Assembly (NCBI GenBank): GCA_951802425.1
Contig: OX637795.1
Coordinates: 744,001 to 808,000, forward strand
Length of the DNA: 64,000 nucleotides
Direction: 5' to 3'
DNA from: Clavaria fumosa
Lineage: Eukaryota; Basidiomycota; Agaricomycetes; Agaricales; Clavariaceae
Shown here: positions 21,877-32,682 of the stretch, piece after piece
Position numbering within the stretch: the first letter of the stretch is position 1
How the letters are laid out: each line of letters starts with the position of its first letter
The notes under the pieces: model-generated
Told to the model about the DNA's origin: nothing
Database searches by the model: none
What the model saw: only the letters and a program-made list of their open reading frames with translations
Position numbers and translations under genes: made by a program

Positions 21877-22746
21877 GTGTCAGGGAGGTGGCAGTTGCAG
21901 GTGATGTGGCCTACCTGGCCACAGCGGAAGCATCGACGCTCGGCCACAGGAGCTCGCATTTGGTCCATGATCATCCTGTCACCGGCACCAGTGGGATGAG
22001 GCATAATCTGTGGAGCAGGAGCGCATTGCTGCTGCAGCGGCACGGAGGATTCGGGTTCGGGAGTGGTCATGGCTGTTGGAACTGGGGTGGGGCGGGGCGG
22101 GGCGGGTGGCGTTCTGTTCACGGATAATCGCGTTGAGCCTCCTCTGCTGGGCATCCAGTGTCTCCACTAGTCCTTTCCACTGAGTGTAGGTGGTTGGCAT
22201 TGGGTTTATGTTGTAGACCCATGTGGTCAGTCTTCGGTTGAGGTTTGACTCTAGCCAGTGGATAAGTACATCGGAATCATCTACTGGGTCCAGTTCTGCC
22301 TTGTGCATCAAGGTCTCGAACAGGGCAAAGAACTCCACTGCCTCCAGTGTACCCTGTTTCAGTTTCGCGATATCATTCAGGGCAGTCGCAGTGATGTTGG
22401 GATCATCGAAGGCCCTCCGTAAGTCTGTAACAAAATCCTCCCACATCCCTGCTACTCTGGCATTCAGTATTTCATCCGCTCGCATGTTTGCCCACTCCGC
22501 AGCAAACCCTTCTCCAGTAATCTTGCTCAATGCATACAGAATCTTGTTGAGGTCGTTGGCATAGAGTCCCTGGTTTCCCAGGAACTGCAGCTGGAGGGAC
22601 CTGAGGAAGGTCTGGAAATTCTTCTTGTTGCCATCAAAGGGTGCGATGGCTAGGTCCAGCCTCGGCATTGGGGCTGCAGGGACGGTGTCTGCCATTTCGG
22701 GTGTGGGTGAGGGTGGCTGCAAGAGTTTGGGTGGCGAAGGATTCAC
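21657..22746 (-). pseudogene. Gypsy-B gag with zinc knuckle
   Basis: The ATG at 22746 opens a 255-residue frame with a Ty3 gag core (IAPFDGNKKNFQTFLRSLQ, FAAEWANMRA, WEDFVTDLRRAFDD). A frameshift near 22050-22130 moves to the frame holding the CCHC knuckle CFRCGQVGHITCNC (about 21890-21935). A TGA at 21875-21873 follows, and then a Gln-rich tail ends at 21657. Protease and pol lie in a different overlapping frame, so the intact ancestor probably used frameshifting. Confidence 0.85.
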
Positions 22747-23437
22747 AGGTTGGGGTCACTGTTCTGGAGTCGCGGGTGATTGTGGTGGTGGTGGTGACGG
22801 TGCTGGTCGGGCTAGGCGCTCGTCTAAACTCGCAAAGTCTATGGGGGGCTTGGTATGTACTGGTGGTGCTGGGGGGGATGGGGTTGACAGGCCGACAGAT
22901 GAAGGTGAGGGGTCTATATTCGTGGACGATGAGCTGTTCGATTCCGATGAGACTAAGCTCTGTCTGGATCACCATGGAAACATGCATGGGTTCGTTCATC
23001 AGCTCGTTGTTGTCAGAGTTTACATAGTCCTTGAGGTCATTGAGGTTGATGTCAATGGTGCTATGGGCTGGTGACCTCTCTCCTGAGGTCGCGGAATCTG
23101 GTAATGCAGCTACTAGGGCTTCTCTCAGTCTCTGTTCTCGCCTGCTCTGCTCCTGTGTGTATAACCTCGTGAAGTAAGGTGTGAGTCTTCTCTCTTCCTC
23201 AATAATCCAAACTTCAAAAGGGCATAGCTCTCGGGGTCTCAGTACTGCAGTCTCCATCTCCGAAATGTCAGATTCCATAGTGGTGTCTGGGTAGATCTCT
23301 GCTCTTACATGGGTGTCAAAATACCTTGCCCAGTATTCGTCTTCTCCAAAATCTAGGAACATGGTGAGCCACTCATCCATAATGTCTTCGTTATGTGTCG
23401 GGTATGCCAGAGTGATTCTCTTGTCATTCTGTTGCAC
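22634..23437 (-). CDS. Gypsy-B ORF upstream of and overlapping gag
   Basis: An open frame of about 267 codons between the 5' LTR and gag, overlapping the gag start in another frame. The first in-frame codon is GTG at 23437; in-frame ATGs follow. The protein is acidic in its first half (MTMFLDFGEDEYWARYFD-like region, then EEERRLTPYFTRLYTQEQ) and Ser/Thr/Pro-rich at the end. I recognise no domain. A similar decayed leader frame precedes the gag-like gene at 37408, which argues that this ORF is a conserved part of these Gypsy elements. Confidence 0.5.
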   Translation of the reverse strand: MQQNDKRITLAYPTHNEDIMDEWLTMFLDFGEDEYWARYFDTHVRAEIYPDTTMESDISEMETAVLRPRELCPFEVWIIEEERRLTPYFTRLYTQEQSRREQRLREALVAALPDSATSGERSPAHSTIDINLNDLKDYVNSDNNELMNEPMHVSMVIQTELSLIGIEQLIVHEYRPLTFICRPVNPIPPSTTSTYQAPHRLCEFRRAPSPTSTVTTTTTITRDSRTVTPTCESFATQTLAATLTHTRNGRHRPCSPNAEAGPSHRTL

Positions 23438-23519
23438 ACAACGGGCAGGGGGGGAAGAGGGAAGCTAGGCCAACCAGGGTGAACAGGGTCAAGGTAGCTA
23501 GGGGTGGACGTTGAAATTG

Positions 23520-24079
23520 TGTCAGTCCAGTTTCCTAACAGAAGCGAAAGGGGGAAGGTAACTCAATTTCAATGTGGGGAAACTACACTCATTACACGAG
23601 TACTATATATACTAGGGAAGGGGGCTGTGTACAAGGTGAGTCATAAGTAGGCCAATGAGGCTATGCGCTCTGAGTCGTGCAGGATAGGGGAGGCAGTGTA
23701 GGGAAAGAGCAATACTAAATAGGGAAGGTAGCAGCGAGGCATGGGCAAGGGGAAGATGATGGGGAGAATGCTTGGCGCAGGCTTGGTTGGCCAAGGGGAA
23801 ACCTCAATTAGACCCGAATAGGATAGATTAGTTGATGGGGCCTGTCAGTTCTGCTATTGTGGATCCGCCTCCATCACGAATTCCAAAGTGTGGGAAAGTT
23901 CAAGAAATGTGGGCATGGGCATGTGATGGGCACTTGTTGGGGCCCTGTAAGCACTGGTGCGAGGTCATGAGTGTCCCCAGGGTCACGGGCGGTCACGTGA
24001 CTCCATGTCTGTGTCTTGATGCTAGTTCCTAGTGCTCTCTGGAGTTCAATGGTGGTGGCTTACATAAGCGGTCCTGACA
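23520..24079 (-). repeat. Gypsy-B 5' LTR
   Basis: 560 bp, with TATATATA near 23606 (plus strand). Compared with the 16591 copy it has many CG-to-TG or CG-to-CA changes, for example between 23890 and 23990. Confidence 0.92.
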
Positions 24080-24987
24080 GGTGGAGGCAAGTTCTGGGAA
24101 GGGAAAGAGGGTGCAACATATGGAGTGAGTAGCAGCTCATTGAAAACCCAGTGAATGTGCCATGCTCGAGGGAGCTTGAGCCGGTACGCAGCTGGTCCAA
24201 CCTTTTCTTCAATGGCAAAGGGTCCAGTGCACTTGTTATCAAGCTTCTTGGGGATTTTCAGGTTCTGAGTGTCCAGCCAGACTAAGTCCCCCTTTGAGTA
24301 TTCATGACTTGGGCACTTTCCCTTATCATAGCTGGCCTTCATTGCATCTGCTGCTTTTCCCATTGCTTCCCTGGCTGCTCTTCAGGATTCCATGAGCTTG
24401 GCCATCCACTCGTCCACCGCAGGGTTCACCTCAGTAGGTGGCTGGATACCACCATTCCAAGGGTGCCAGCCATACTCCAGATAGAAAGGTGTCAATCCAG
24501 TGGCCGAGTGCTGATGGTTGTTGAGCACAAACTCTGCTGTAGACAGCAACTCTGCCCAGTCATCCTGCAGATGGTCAACATAGGCCTGGAGATACACTTC
24601 AACTTCCTGGTTGACCCATTCTGTCTGCCCATCCATTTGTGGGTGGAAGGCTGTACTTGGGTTTGCCTTGACCCCAATCATCCCATAGAACTCCCTCATG
24701 AATCTGGACATGAATTGGGTTCCCTGGTCACTCACAACTTTCTGTGGGACTCCATGGTCACAGAAGACCCGGTCTCAAAGGATCCAAGCAGCACCAAGTC
24801 CTGTGAGGTCAAGGCCAATTGCTTCAATGAGAGTTCACTTTGTGAACTTGTTGACAATGACAAGGATTGCATTGTGACCACATGAGAGGAGGAAGGGCCC
24901 AACAATGTCCCAAGAGATAACTGCCCAGGGGCTCTCAGGGACAGGGTGTGGATGGAGTGGGGCAGCACACCTGGTACAGTTGGGCTT
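24080..24987 (-). pseudogene. Gypsy-A integrase, downstream part
   Basis: Minus-strand pieces of one frame read FTK-stop-TLIEA, then VSDQGTQFMSRFMREFYGMI, VKANPSTAFHPQMDGQTE and EYGWHPWNGG, followed by KGDLVWLDTQNL and HIHWVFNELLLTPYV (GPY/F-type C-terminus). The stops at about 24837, 24777 and 24384 are all TGA where Arg is expected. The upstream end meets the solo LTR at 24988 and the downstream end meets Gypsy-B at 24079. Confidence 0.88.
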
Positions 24988-25547
24988 TGTCAGGACCACT
25001 TATGTAAGCCACCACCATTGAACTCCAGAGAGCACTAGGAACTAGAGTCGAGACACAGACATGGAGTCACATGACCACCTGCAACCTTGGGGACACTCGT
25101 GACCTCGCACCAGCGCTTACAGGGCCCCAACAAGCGCCCATCACGTGCCCATGCCCACGTTTCTCGAACTTTCCCACACTTTGGAATTCGTGATGGGGGC
25201 GGATCCACAATAGCAGAACTGACAGGCCCCATCAACTAATCTATCCTATTCAGGTCTAATTGAGGTTTCCCCTTGGCCAACCAAGCCCGCACCAAGCATT
25301 CTCCCTGTCATCTTCCCCTTGCCCGTGCCTCACTGCTACCTTCCCTATTTAGTATTGCTCTTTCTCTACGCTGCCTCCCCTATCCTGCGCAACTCAGAGC
25401 ATGTAGCCTCATTGGCCTACTTATGACTCACCTTGTACACAGCCCCCTTCCCTAGTATATATAGTACTCGTGTAATGAGTGTAGTTTCCCCACATTGAAA
25501 TTGAGTTACCTTCCCCCTTTTGCTTCTGTTAGGGAACTGGACTGACA
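24988..25547 (+). repeat. Solo LTR of the Gypsy-B family, inverted
   Basis: 560 bp, TGTCAGGACC to GGACTGACA, opposite in orientation to the other two copies. The 5-bp TSD GGCTT is at 24983-24987 and 25548-25552. No internal sequence remains, as expected after LTR-LTR recombination. Confidence 0.93.
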
Positions 25548-27759
25548 GGCTTACTCATTGGCACATCTCACATCCACCTGCATATCGATTGGAGTCCTTC
25601 ACCATGCCCACCCACCAGTAGGACCTCAACAGTGCTGCCCTCAGCTTTTGTGGACCAGGGTGCCCAGCGATGGGGAGGTCATGCTCAAAGGTGAGCACTG
25701 CCTCACGTGCTTCTGGGGGCACCCATGTGATTTCCACCTTCCACCAGAGTCCCATCCGATCTCTCATCCACTCATCGTCAAGCTCCTCTGGCTTCTGCAC
25801 ATGTACCACACTGTTTTTCTGGAGTAGCATCTCCATTTCCAATGTGAATGACACCTGGACTTCTGTTTCTGGGAAAACTTGCACTGGTGCATCCTCCTCT
25901 ACTATCTCTCCATAGTCCGGTCTCCAGGAGAGTGCATCCACCTTCATGTTTGACTTGCCAGTGCAATACTTTATCTCAAAGTCAAAGCACTGGAGCTCCC
26001 CAACCCAACAGACCTGTCTCGGTTTCAACTTCTGGGGCTTCCAGAAGTACTGGAGGTTCACATGGTCTGTCCAGATCTCAATTGTCTCATCCACTCCAAT
26101 GAGGTACACCCACCACTCGCAAAGTGCCCAAATCACAGCTAAGAACTCCTTGTCATACATGTCATAGTTCTTCTCAGCTGCAGTGAGTGCCTTGGAGATG
26201 TAGTCCACAACTCTCCAGGTCCCATCCATCTGCTGCTGCAAAAGGACTCCACCAGTCACCAAGTTACTTGCATCTGTCTCTACCTTCCATCTCCCTTTAT
26301 CTTGTGGCAGAGCCAAGACCAGGGCCAATATGAGCACCAGGCGAAGATCTCAGAAGGCTGCTTCCTCCTCCTCCTCCCATTTCCATGGGACCTTCCCAGT
26401 CAGTCGGAACAGTGGTTTAGCATGAGCAGAGAGGTTCGGGATGTGTCAACAGAGGTAGTTTAGCATCCCATTAAACCTCTGGACCTCCTTCACATTCCTC
26501 AGTTGTGGCCAGTTACGGACCGCTGCACCTTTAGCCAGGTCATGCTCCAAACAGTTGTGGGAGATTTTCATCCCAAGGAAGAGGATCTCATCCTTCTCAA
26601 ACTCACACTTGCTGAGTCTGAGGCACAACCCATTCTCCCTGAACTTCTGCAAGACCCAATCCATCCAGTACTGATGTGTTGCCAAATCCTCTGCAAACAC
26701 AATCACATCATCCACGTAAGCTTGGACATGTCCTCCTGCAATCTCCTCCCTCAACACATGATTCACAAAGTGCTGGAAGGTGGCTGGTGCATTCTGCAGT
26801 CCAAACCACATGACAGCTGGTTCAAAGAGTCCACGAGGTGTCAGGAAGGCACAGTGGTGCTGGTGCTCTGGCCAGACCTGCATGGATGGGAAACCTCCCT
26901 TTGCATCAATCTTGGAATAGATGGTTGCCCCCTTCAACACATCCACAGTGTCTCAGATGAGGGGAAGGGGGTACTTGTCTTTAATCAGATGTGCATTAAG
27001 CCTCGAGTAGTCGATAATTGGTCACAGCTTGTCCTTCTCGTGTTTGAAGAAGAAGGGGCTTGCACATGGGGATTTCAAAGGTCGGATATGTCCAGATGCC
27101 AACTGCTCATCCACCCATCAGTTCATCTCCACCATCTCTTCTTGCATTAGTGAGTATAGCTTAGTGGAGAGGTGCCCAGGATCAGTCTTGAACTCAATTT
27201 TAATATCAAAGTCAGGGCAGGAGCAGGGGAGCTCATCCCACTTTGCTTTGCTAAAGACCAAGGGGTAGAGGTTGGGCCAATCGGGAGTGGGGCCAGAGTT
27301 GGGAAAACAGGTGTCCAGAATACTGGCAGAGGCCAGGGTACTTGTTTTCGGGGGTGCAGGGGCTTGTGCTGGGGTCAGGCGGCAGTGAGGGGAAGAGGTG
27401 CAGGTGCTGGGGCAGCAAGTAAGCTTCACTTCAGCTTTCACCCAGTCAATGTCTGGGTTATGTCACTTTAACCAGTCATGCCCAAGGATCACCATGTGGG
27501 ACTGGGTTTTCCCTAGCAGGAAGTGGATCTGCTCCTGGTGGTCACCAACTATGACAAGCAAGTCCATCCCATACCAGATTTTACCATTCCTGTTCTGTGT
27601 TCCATCCATGTTATACATGGTGATTGGGTTCAGCAAGGGAGATGGTTCCAGTCCCACTTTCTTTGCCAACTCCAAGTCCATAAAGCAGTTGGTGCAGCCT
27701 GAGTCGACAAGGGCTTTTGTAGTTGCCCATTTGCCAGTGCTGAGAGCTTCCAGGTGCAC
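25548..27759 (-). pseudogene. Gypsy-A pol: protease-RT-RNase H-start of integrase
   Basis: All open pieces share one minus-strand frame. The protease motif ALVDSGCTNCFMDL is near 27710. RT carries IDAKGGFPSMQV, VMWFGLQNAPATFQHF and the catalytic AYVDDVIVF near 26700. RNase H follows (VETDASNLVTGGVL, YDMYDKEFLAVI), then the integrase HHCC end YAGGCEMCQ at the solo-LTR junction. Stops at 27465, 27120, 26448 and 25557 are all TGA; the last falls in the conserved CQR of the integrase finger. The order and motifs match Gypsy-B, so A and B are related but distinct families. Confidence 0.9.
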
Positions 27760-28022
27760 CTGGATGGAGAGCTCTCAGGGCATACGCAATAGGGTGTCCT
27801 TCAGCCCCTCTGCAAGGCACTTTGTTGGCTCCCCTTTCCTGCTGGTCCCCATTTCGCTTTTCGGTATTTCACTCTCAGCAGTTTCCATTTCCACTTTGTC
27901 CTTCATCTCAGCCCCAATCTGGGTGTGTATCCACTGCAAGATAGTGTATTTTGGAATACTAGCTGTGGATACAGGGATGGGAGGGGGGCTGGGATATCTA
28001 CTGCCAAGGCACCAGTTTGGAC

Positions 28023-29066
28023 TCACTGGGCCTTGTCTCCAAAATCTGGCTCCTCAACAGGAGCCCTCTTCTCTCTCTCAAGCAACTCCACATGGTCTCG
28101 GAGCAATGCAATCTTGTTCTCATAGTCCTTGGCATTTTGTGCCTGGCTTTCCATGGTGCAGACTTGCAGCCTTGGGATCTGTGGGCATGTGTCTGGGAGG
28201 AGGCAGTCTCTCACCATGTGGCCAGCTTGGCCACATTGGAAACAGGTGTGTCCTACTCCAGGAGCATGGGCACAATCAACCATCGTGGCATTGCCAGCAC
28301 TGGCAGGATGCGGCATGATGGGAGGGGCAGGGGTGCGGGCCTGTGGCTGGGCCAGGAAGGGGCGAAGGGCTGGGGTGAAGTGGGTTTGTTGGGGGAGGGG
28401 TCAGCTGGCTATGGGTAGAGCAGGGCGCATGGAGTTCTGCTGTGCAATGACTCCATCAAAGTGATGCTGCTGGGCATCAAGCTTTTCTGCAAGTGCCTTC
28501 CATTCCACATAAGTCTCCAGCATCGGTGAGACACCATAGATCTTCCCCACCAACCTCCTACTCAGGTTCAACTCTAGCCAGTGAACCAAGATGTCTGAAT
28601 CAGCTACCTCAGCCATTCCTGCTCAGCAGAACAGTGTCTTGAACTTTGCAAAGAACTCCAGGGCTGTTGCAGAAGCCTGTTTCAGCCTCGCAATGTCTGC
28701 GAGGGCAGTTGCATGGTCATTTGATGACCCGTCATTCGGGTCATTTGATGACCCGTCATTCGGGTCATCAAATGCCCACTTCATCTCCTCCACAAATTCT
28801 ACCCAGGTTCCAGCCTCGTCATTACCCAGGATCTCTTCTCCCTTCATATTTGCCCACTCAGTGGCAAACCCATCTCCAGCAATTTTGCTGAGGGTGTAGA
28901 GGACCTTTGCCAGGTCCATGGCATAGATAGTTGGATTCGCCATAAACTGGAGGCAAAGCAAATGGAGGAACATGCAGAAGTTCTTTTTCTGCCCATCAAA
29001 GGGGGCAACAGATAAGTCAAGCCTCATTGGTTGGGCTGCAGGTGGGGCAACATGGTCAGCCATCAC
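28023..29066 (-). pseudogene. Gypsy-A gag with zinc knuckle
   Basis: Starts MMADHVAPPAAQPM at 29066. The Ty3 gag core reads VAPFDGQKKNFCMFLHLL, FATEWANMKGEE and WVEFVEEMKWAFDD. The frame breaks near 28620 and again near 28400. The knuckle CFQCGQAGHMVRDC lies near 28215-28255. A 28-bp unit carrying GATGACCCGTCATTCGGGTC is duplicated at about 28720-28770 and adds NDGSSNDP repeats. Confidence 0.85.
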
Positions 29067-29653
29067 AGGCCCTGGTGGCGGTGATGGGGTTTCGGGGACG
29101 TCGAATCAGGGGGGGAGCAGGGCTTGATGTGGTCTCAGCCTCAGATGCTGTAAATAAAATTCTGGGCCTTGGGCACTCAGGATTTCTTCAATCTCTTAGC
29201 AGTCCTGTCCTCTCAGGCTGCTCTTCTATGTACTTTATAGAACTCTTATTCTATGAAGCTATTGCTAACATGGGGCCCAAATGGTGTCCCAGGTGGTCAC
29301 TCCACAACTCTTAATGAGTTGCCTGTGTGCCCTTCTGACAATGGTCTCAGAGCAAGGGCCCTGTCCACTGGACCAGGAAACTACTAGAAAGACTATGTAG
29401 GGGGCCTTTCCTTGCCCTGTACACTACACAATTTACTGGGAGGAGTATGGTGGCTGTGCTCCAGTTCAGGTCACATGTACAGTATCTATGCATGGTAAAA
29501 ATTTCACATGGTTCTGTTGCACACCGCAGGCAGGGTAAAGAGATAGAGGATGAGGGGGATAAGCTGTGACAGAGTGTGACAGTTTGAGATAGGGGTCCAG
29601 GCTAGCCGGGTTAGGACATGGGGCTAGGGTGGACAGGTGTGATGTTAGTATTG
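29067..29653 (-). other. Gypsy-A leader
   Basis: 587 bp between gag and the 5' LTR. The LTR-proximal part (about 29510-29560) resembles the Gypsy-B leader around TGTTGCACAC. No intact upstream ORF remains. Confidence 0.5.
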
Positions 29654-29945
29654 TGTCAGACTTAGTCTCACGCTTAACGTAAGGTCAATGATGATGATAC
29701 TAACATAAGGGGAAAAGGGTACAAGTAAGGAAACGTAGTATATATAGCAGGAGCTTCGGGAGTTGCTGGTGTTCCCACACTCAGACCCCTTGTGTCACAT
29801 GATGTGCCAGAGGCCTGGGTCACATGATGTATGATTACTTAATCGGTCTGCCATGCCGGTCACGTGACTTACCCACAATCTTCCCACAACTCTTTTCCGC
29901 TCCTTTACTGGCTTCTCTCACCTGCTTATGTAAGCAATCCTGACA
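29654..29945 (-). repeat. Gypsy-A 5' LTR
   Basis: 292 bp, TGTCAGACTTAG to CCTGACA, with TATATATA near 29740. It is alignable along its length with 16033-16336; many differences are CG versus TG/CA. Confidence 0.9.
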
Positions 29946-30483
29946 ATCCCTCTATATAGAACTACCTACTCAATATATCATTGAGTCCAGTTCTTTTGAG
30001 GGATAAGCTGTCTTACATCCTCTGAGACATTTATTCCAGGTTGAGGACAACTTAACTGGGACAAAAGAGTGCCAAATCTCCAGGTTTTTGCATCTGGTTG
30101 GGGTTATGTGCAAAGCCTGTCCACTTCAAGGACTTGAGGTACCTCCACTCCCTTGATACCCTCATGAGTTCTCAGTAACAATCCTAAAAAAGATAATCAA
30201 TACTTTGTCAAAGAGACTTTCTAATGTGTGATATACATACTGGAACAAGTGAAGGACACCTGTTGTATGTTATCCTCTGCAGCTTGGTGTAGAAATTACA
30301 AGCTGATGTGTGGCACTCCAAAGTTTCAATATGAAACTGATCAAAGCTATAGATTTCCTTCATTCTACAGAGACAGAAGTGGGTTTGCTGATGTTGGCAC
30401 TCATCATCCAGCTGGGGGCCATGCCCTGGTGTCAAATTCTGATTCCTTCCTTGTCTGGATCTGTTCTTACTGCTGCCACAACC
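29946..30483. other. Probable Copia relic, not resolved
   Basis: Many stops on both strands. Its position next to the gag relic at 30484 suggests the downstream part of the same decayed Copia element. I cannot support a frame. Confidence 0.3.
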
Positions 30484-30750
30484 TCATCTGCCCCTCATGG
30501 TCACCTGGAGTGCCATTTGGCCTCCACTTTTCTCTTGGGTGCATTGATTTGCCTCGGCCTGTAGTCTAGTACTGACAATGTCTGGCATAAATCTATTGCC
30601 ATGAATTAATTGTACCATTATAATTTCCCATGACAGTGCCTCCAGGAGCAAGAGAATCAATGCTTGCAACATCTGGAGGTTGTCAATGATACCTCTGGCC
30701 TGGATTATTTGCTGCTGGAGGTTCAACATCACAGTGATATGATCTTTCAT
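30484..30750 (-). pseudogene. Copia gag (UBN2) relic
   Basis: The minus-strand frame MKDHITVMLNLQQQI...IIDNLQMLQALILLLLEALSW has the spacing of UBN2 gag (SLRDHI..M..L...L...G..I.D......LL.SLP.SW). It ends with LQAEANQCTQEKSG, where family members have LQ.EE.RR. No flanking protease was recognised. It belongs to a second, older Copia element. Confidence 0.45.
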
Positions 30751-31331
30751 AGATGATCTGCCTGCACCAGATGTGCATCAGGCTGCATTGTGTGTGCATC
30801 AGGTAGCATCAGGGTGATGCACACCTGATGCAAGGTGATGCAAATGAAAGCAGGAGTTTATTGGGTTGGGACAGGATAATATTGTCCAGTTTCAACCCTC
30901 ATAATGGATCCATCATAGTAGATGCAGCACTACCTTGTAGGGTATGCACATCATCAATGGGCAGTGATGGGGTTGGGACACACCATGGGCTGCTCTCAGA
31001 CCATTACTGTAATGTACTCATTGATGAGGTATTGTCATGGGAAAATGGATAGAAACTAGGAACGAGCAACAAGCAACAAACGAATGAACAAACGAATTCA
31101 ATTCACATGCAACTATAATAAGAGGCAACTCAGCATTCTCAGAACATATGCGGCAATGCGCAAGAAATCACAAAGCTCAACACAAATACATGTACATTTG
31201 ATCATCTCAGGCTATTTGGTAATTCGACACAAATCATTCAACTAGACTTCTACTCGTCCCGCAGGCGAGTAAACACCCATGCCAACTGTCTCTCACGCCC
31301 GAGTTCAAGCTACAAGAGAGTTAATATCTCA
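30751..31331. other. Intergenic
   Basis: No gene seen. A short motif GTGCATCAGG / GATGCACACCTGATGC recurs several times between 30765 and 30845, forming small hairpins. Confidence 0.4.
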
Positions 31332-31858
31332 TCATCTCGTAGTTGAAACGAGACTTACGACAGGTGGATAAATCTTGGGTGGGGCAACCCTAATACCGAG
31401 ATCTGAACCAGCAACACGAATCCTGTATAGGAGGGTCAACTCGACAACGTGGGAGAAGGTTGTACTGTAGACTGACGTGGAACGAAATCCAGGCGCAATT
31501 GCGAGGCACCATTCGTTTAAGGAGAATTCAGAGAGAAGCACCAGGACTCGGTCGCATTCCTTGGGTTTCTCGGATGTGCGTTCGTAAGTAAGGTAAGAGG
31601 TTGGAAAGATCCTGGAGGGGCGTTCGATGATGATGTTCCTATCTCTGCCAATGACGATTCGCCACTGAAAAGGCTGGTGAGCGGCAGACAATCGAGCTTG
31701 TCGGAAAAATGACGTATTACCTCCTGCTCGGGGTTGGGTTGAGCACTGGCAGGGAGAATGGTGACACCTTTCTCTCCGTGGCGAGTTAGACTTGCAGGCT
31801 CGAGGTACTCAGCCACGTCGATACGGTAGATGCCAGGACTAAGTTGAGTGGTAGTCAT
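31332..31858 (-). CDS. Small intron-containing protein, possible beta-trefoil inhibitor/lectin
   Basis: Exon 1 (31858-31721) encodes 46 residues from MTTTQLSPGIYRID. A 56-nt GT-AG intron (31720-31665, phase 0) follows. Exon 2 continues WRIVIGRDRNIIIERPSRI. The ORF stays open to a stop at 31332, but a second intron beyond about 31480 is likely and the C-terminus is uncertain. The spacing G-Y-I ... LT..G ... W.I ... NEWCL recalls small basidiomycete beta-trefoil peptidase inhibitors (I66-like). The resemblance is weak and no catalytic or binding residue confirms it. There is no signal peptide. Confidence 0.45.
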
Positions 31859-32682
31859 AGTGCTCTGAGAAAGCTGAAGGGACGCCGAAAACCATGGCCA
31901 CTTTTATACGTCCTCGTCACATTCAAGTTGGTTTGTGCGGCCCAAAAGCTTGGGAGAATGGATGCAGCGGCGTATGTCAGCCGGAAAATATACCCGGTAC
32001 CTATCAAGATTCAATATAAGATCTGATTCCAGCCCCCATCCCCTTTCCCAAATGAAAAGTGAAATGAATATCGAGGGTACAAATCTGCAGCACCTGCCTT
32101 CTAAGTGCAATGCCCCAGAGGGTCTTGCCGAATTAATGTATCAATGCTTCCACGAGGGTTCAACTGCATGTTGAATCCAAAGGAGTGGAGGAGCGCTGCT
32201 GCACTTACGGAGCACCATGATGCTTCTATTGAAATCCTGGTTGTCCCAGGCACTTCAGCCTTGTCGAGTAACTTGAGTACGCACAAGACAGACCCGAAAC
32301 AAAACCGGAGTACCTATGAGGGCTGAATGCGACTTTCATCGATGGGCGCCAGAAATACACTTCCGGTGGGCGAAGGTCTTGCCAACTTTGCTTGACGTGG
32401 TCGATCTGGCTCTGGGGCTCTGGGGCTCTAAGCACATGGTCGCTGATCAATGCGGTAGGAAAGCTATAGCTTGTTCCCCAGAAGGGCGAGGATACAGCTC
32501 GCGCTTTGGCGACATGAATGATAATCACATTTTATTAGAACGAGGGGTCAAAGGTTAACGCAACTATCAATCGATATTCCCATTTTGGGTCGACCTTCCT
32601 CAAGCTTCATTTACCGGACATGTGAGAGGTGACCACAAAGCCGCGGGCGTACGTTTTGCTTCAACCTGCCAAACTGAGTCTT
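31859..32682. other. Intergenic
   Basis: Short overlapping frames only. I cannot support a gene here. Confidence 0.35.

Larger units (their letters stand above)
16591..24079 (-). mobile_element. Gypsy-B: chromodomain Ty3/Gypsy element
   Basis: LTRs lie at 16591-18100 (with an insertion) and 23520-24079. The 5-bp TSD GGTGG is at 16586-16590 and 24080-24084. The internal part (18101-23519) reads, on the minus strand, an upstream ORF, gag with a zinc knuckle, protease, RT, RNase H, integrase and chromodomain. The inside edge at 18101 is GAGGAGGGGGCCA on the minus strand, a good polypurine tract. The element is structurally complete but coding-dead. Confidence 0.93.
16033..29945 (-). mobile_element. 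Gypsy-A: chromodomain Ty3/Gypsy element with nested insertions
   Basis: LTRs at 16033-16336 and 29654-29945 share the ends TGTCAGACTTAGTCTCAC and CTGACA. Between them, on the minus strand, are gag, zinc knuckle, protease, RT, RNase H, integrase and chromodomain. Gypsy-B (16591-24079) and an inverted solo LTR (24988-25547) sit inside it. The flanking five bases (AATGT on the left, ATCCC on the right) do not match, so the LTR pair may have been rearranged. Pol is closed by many TGA codons. Confidence 0.9.
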
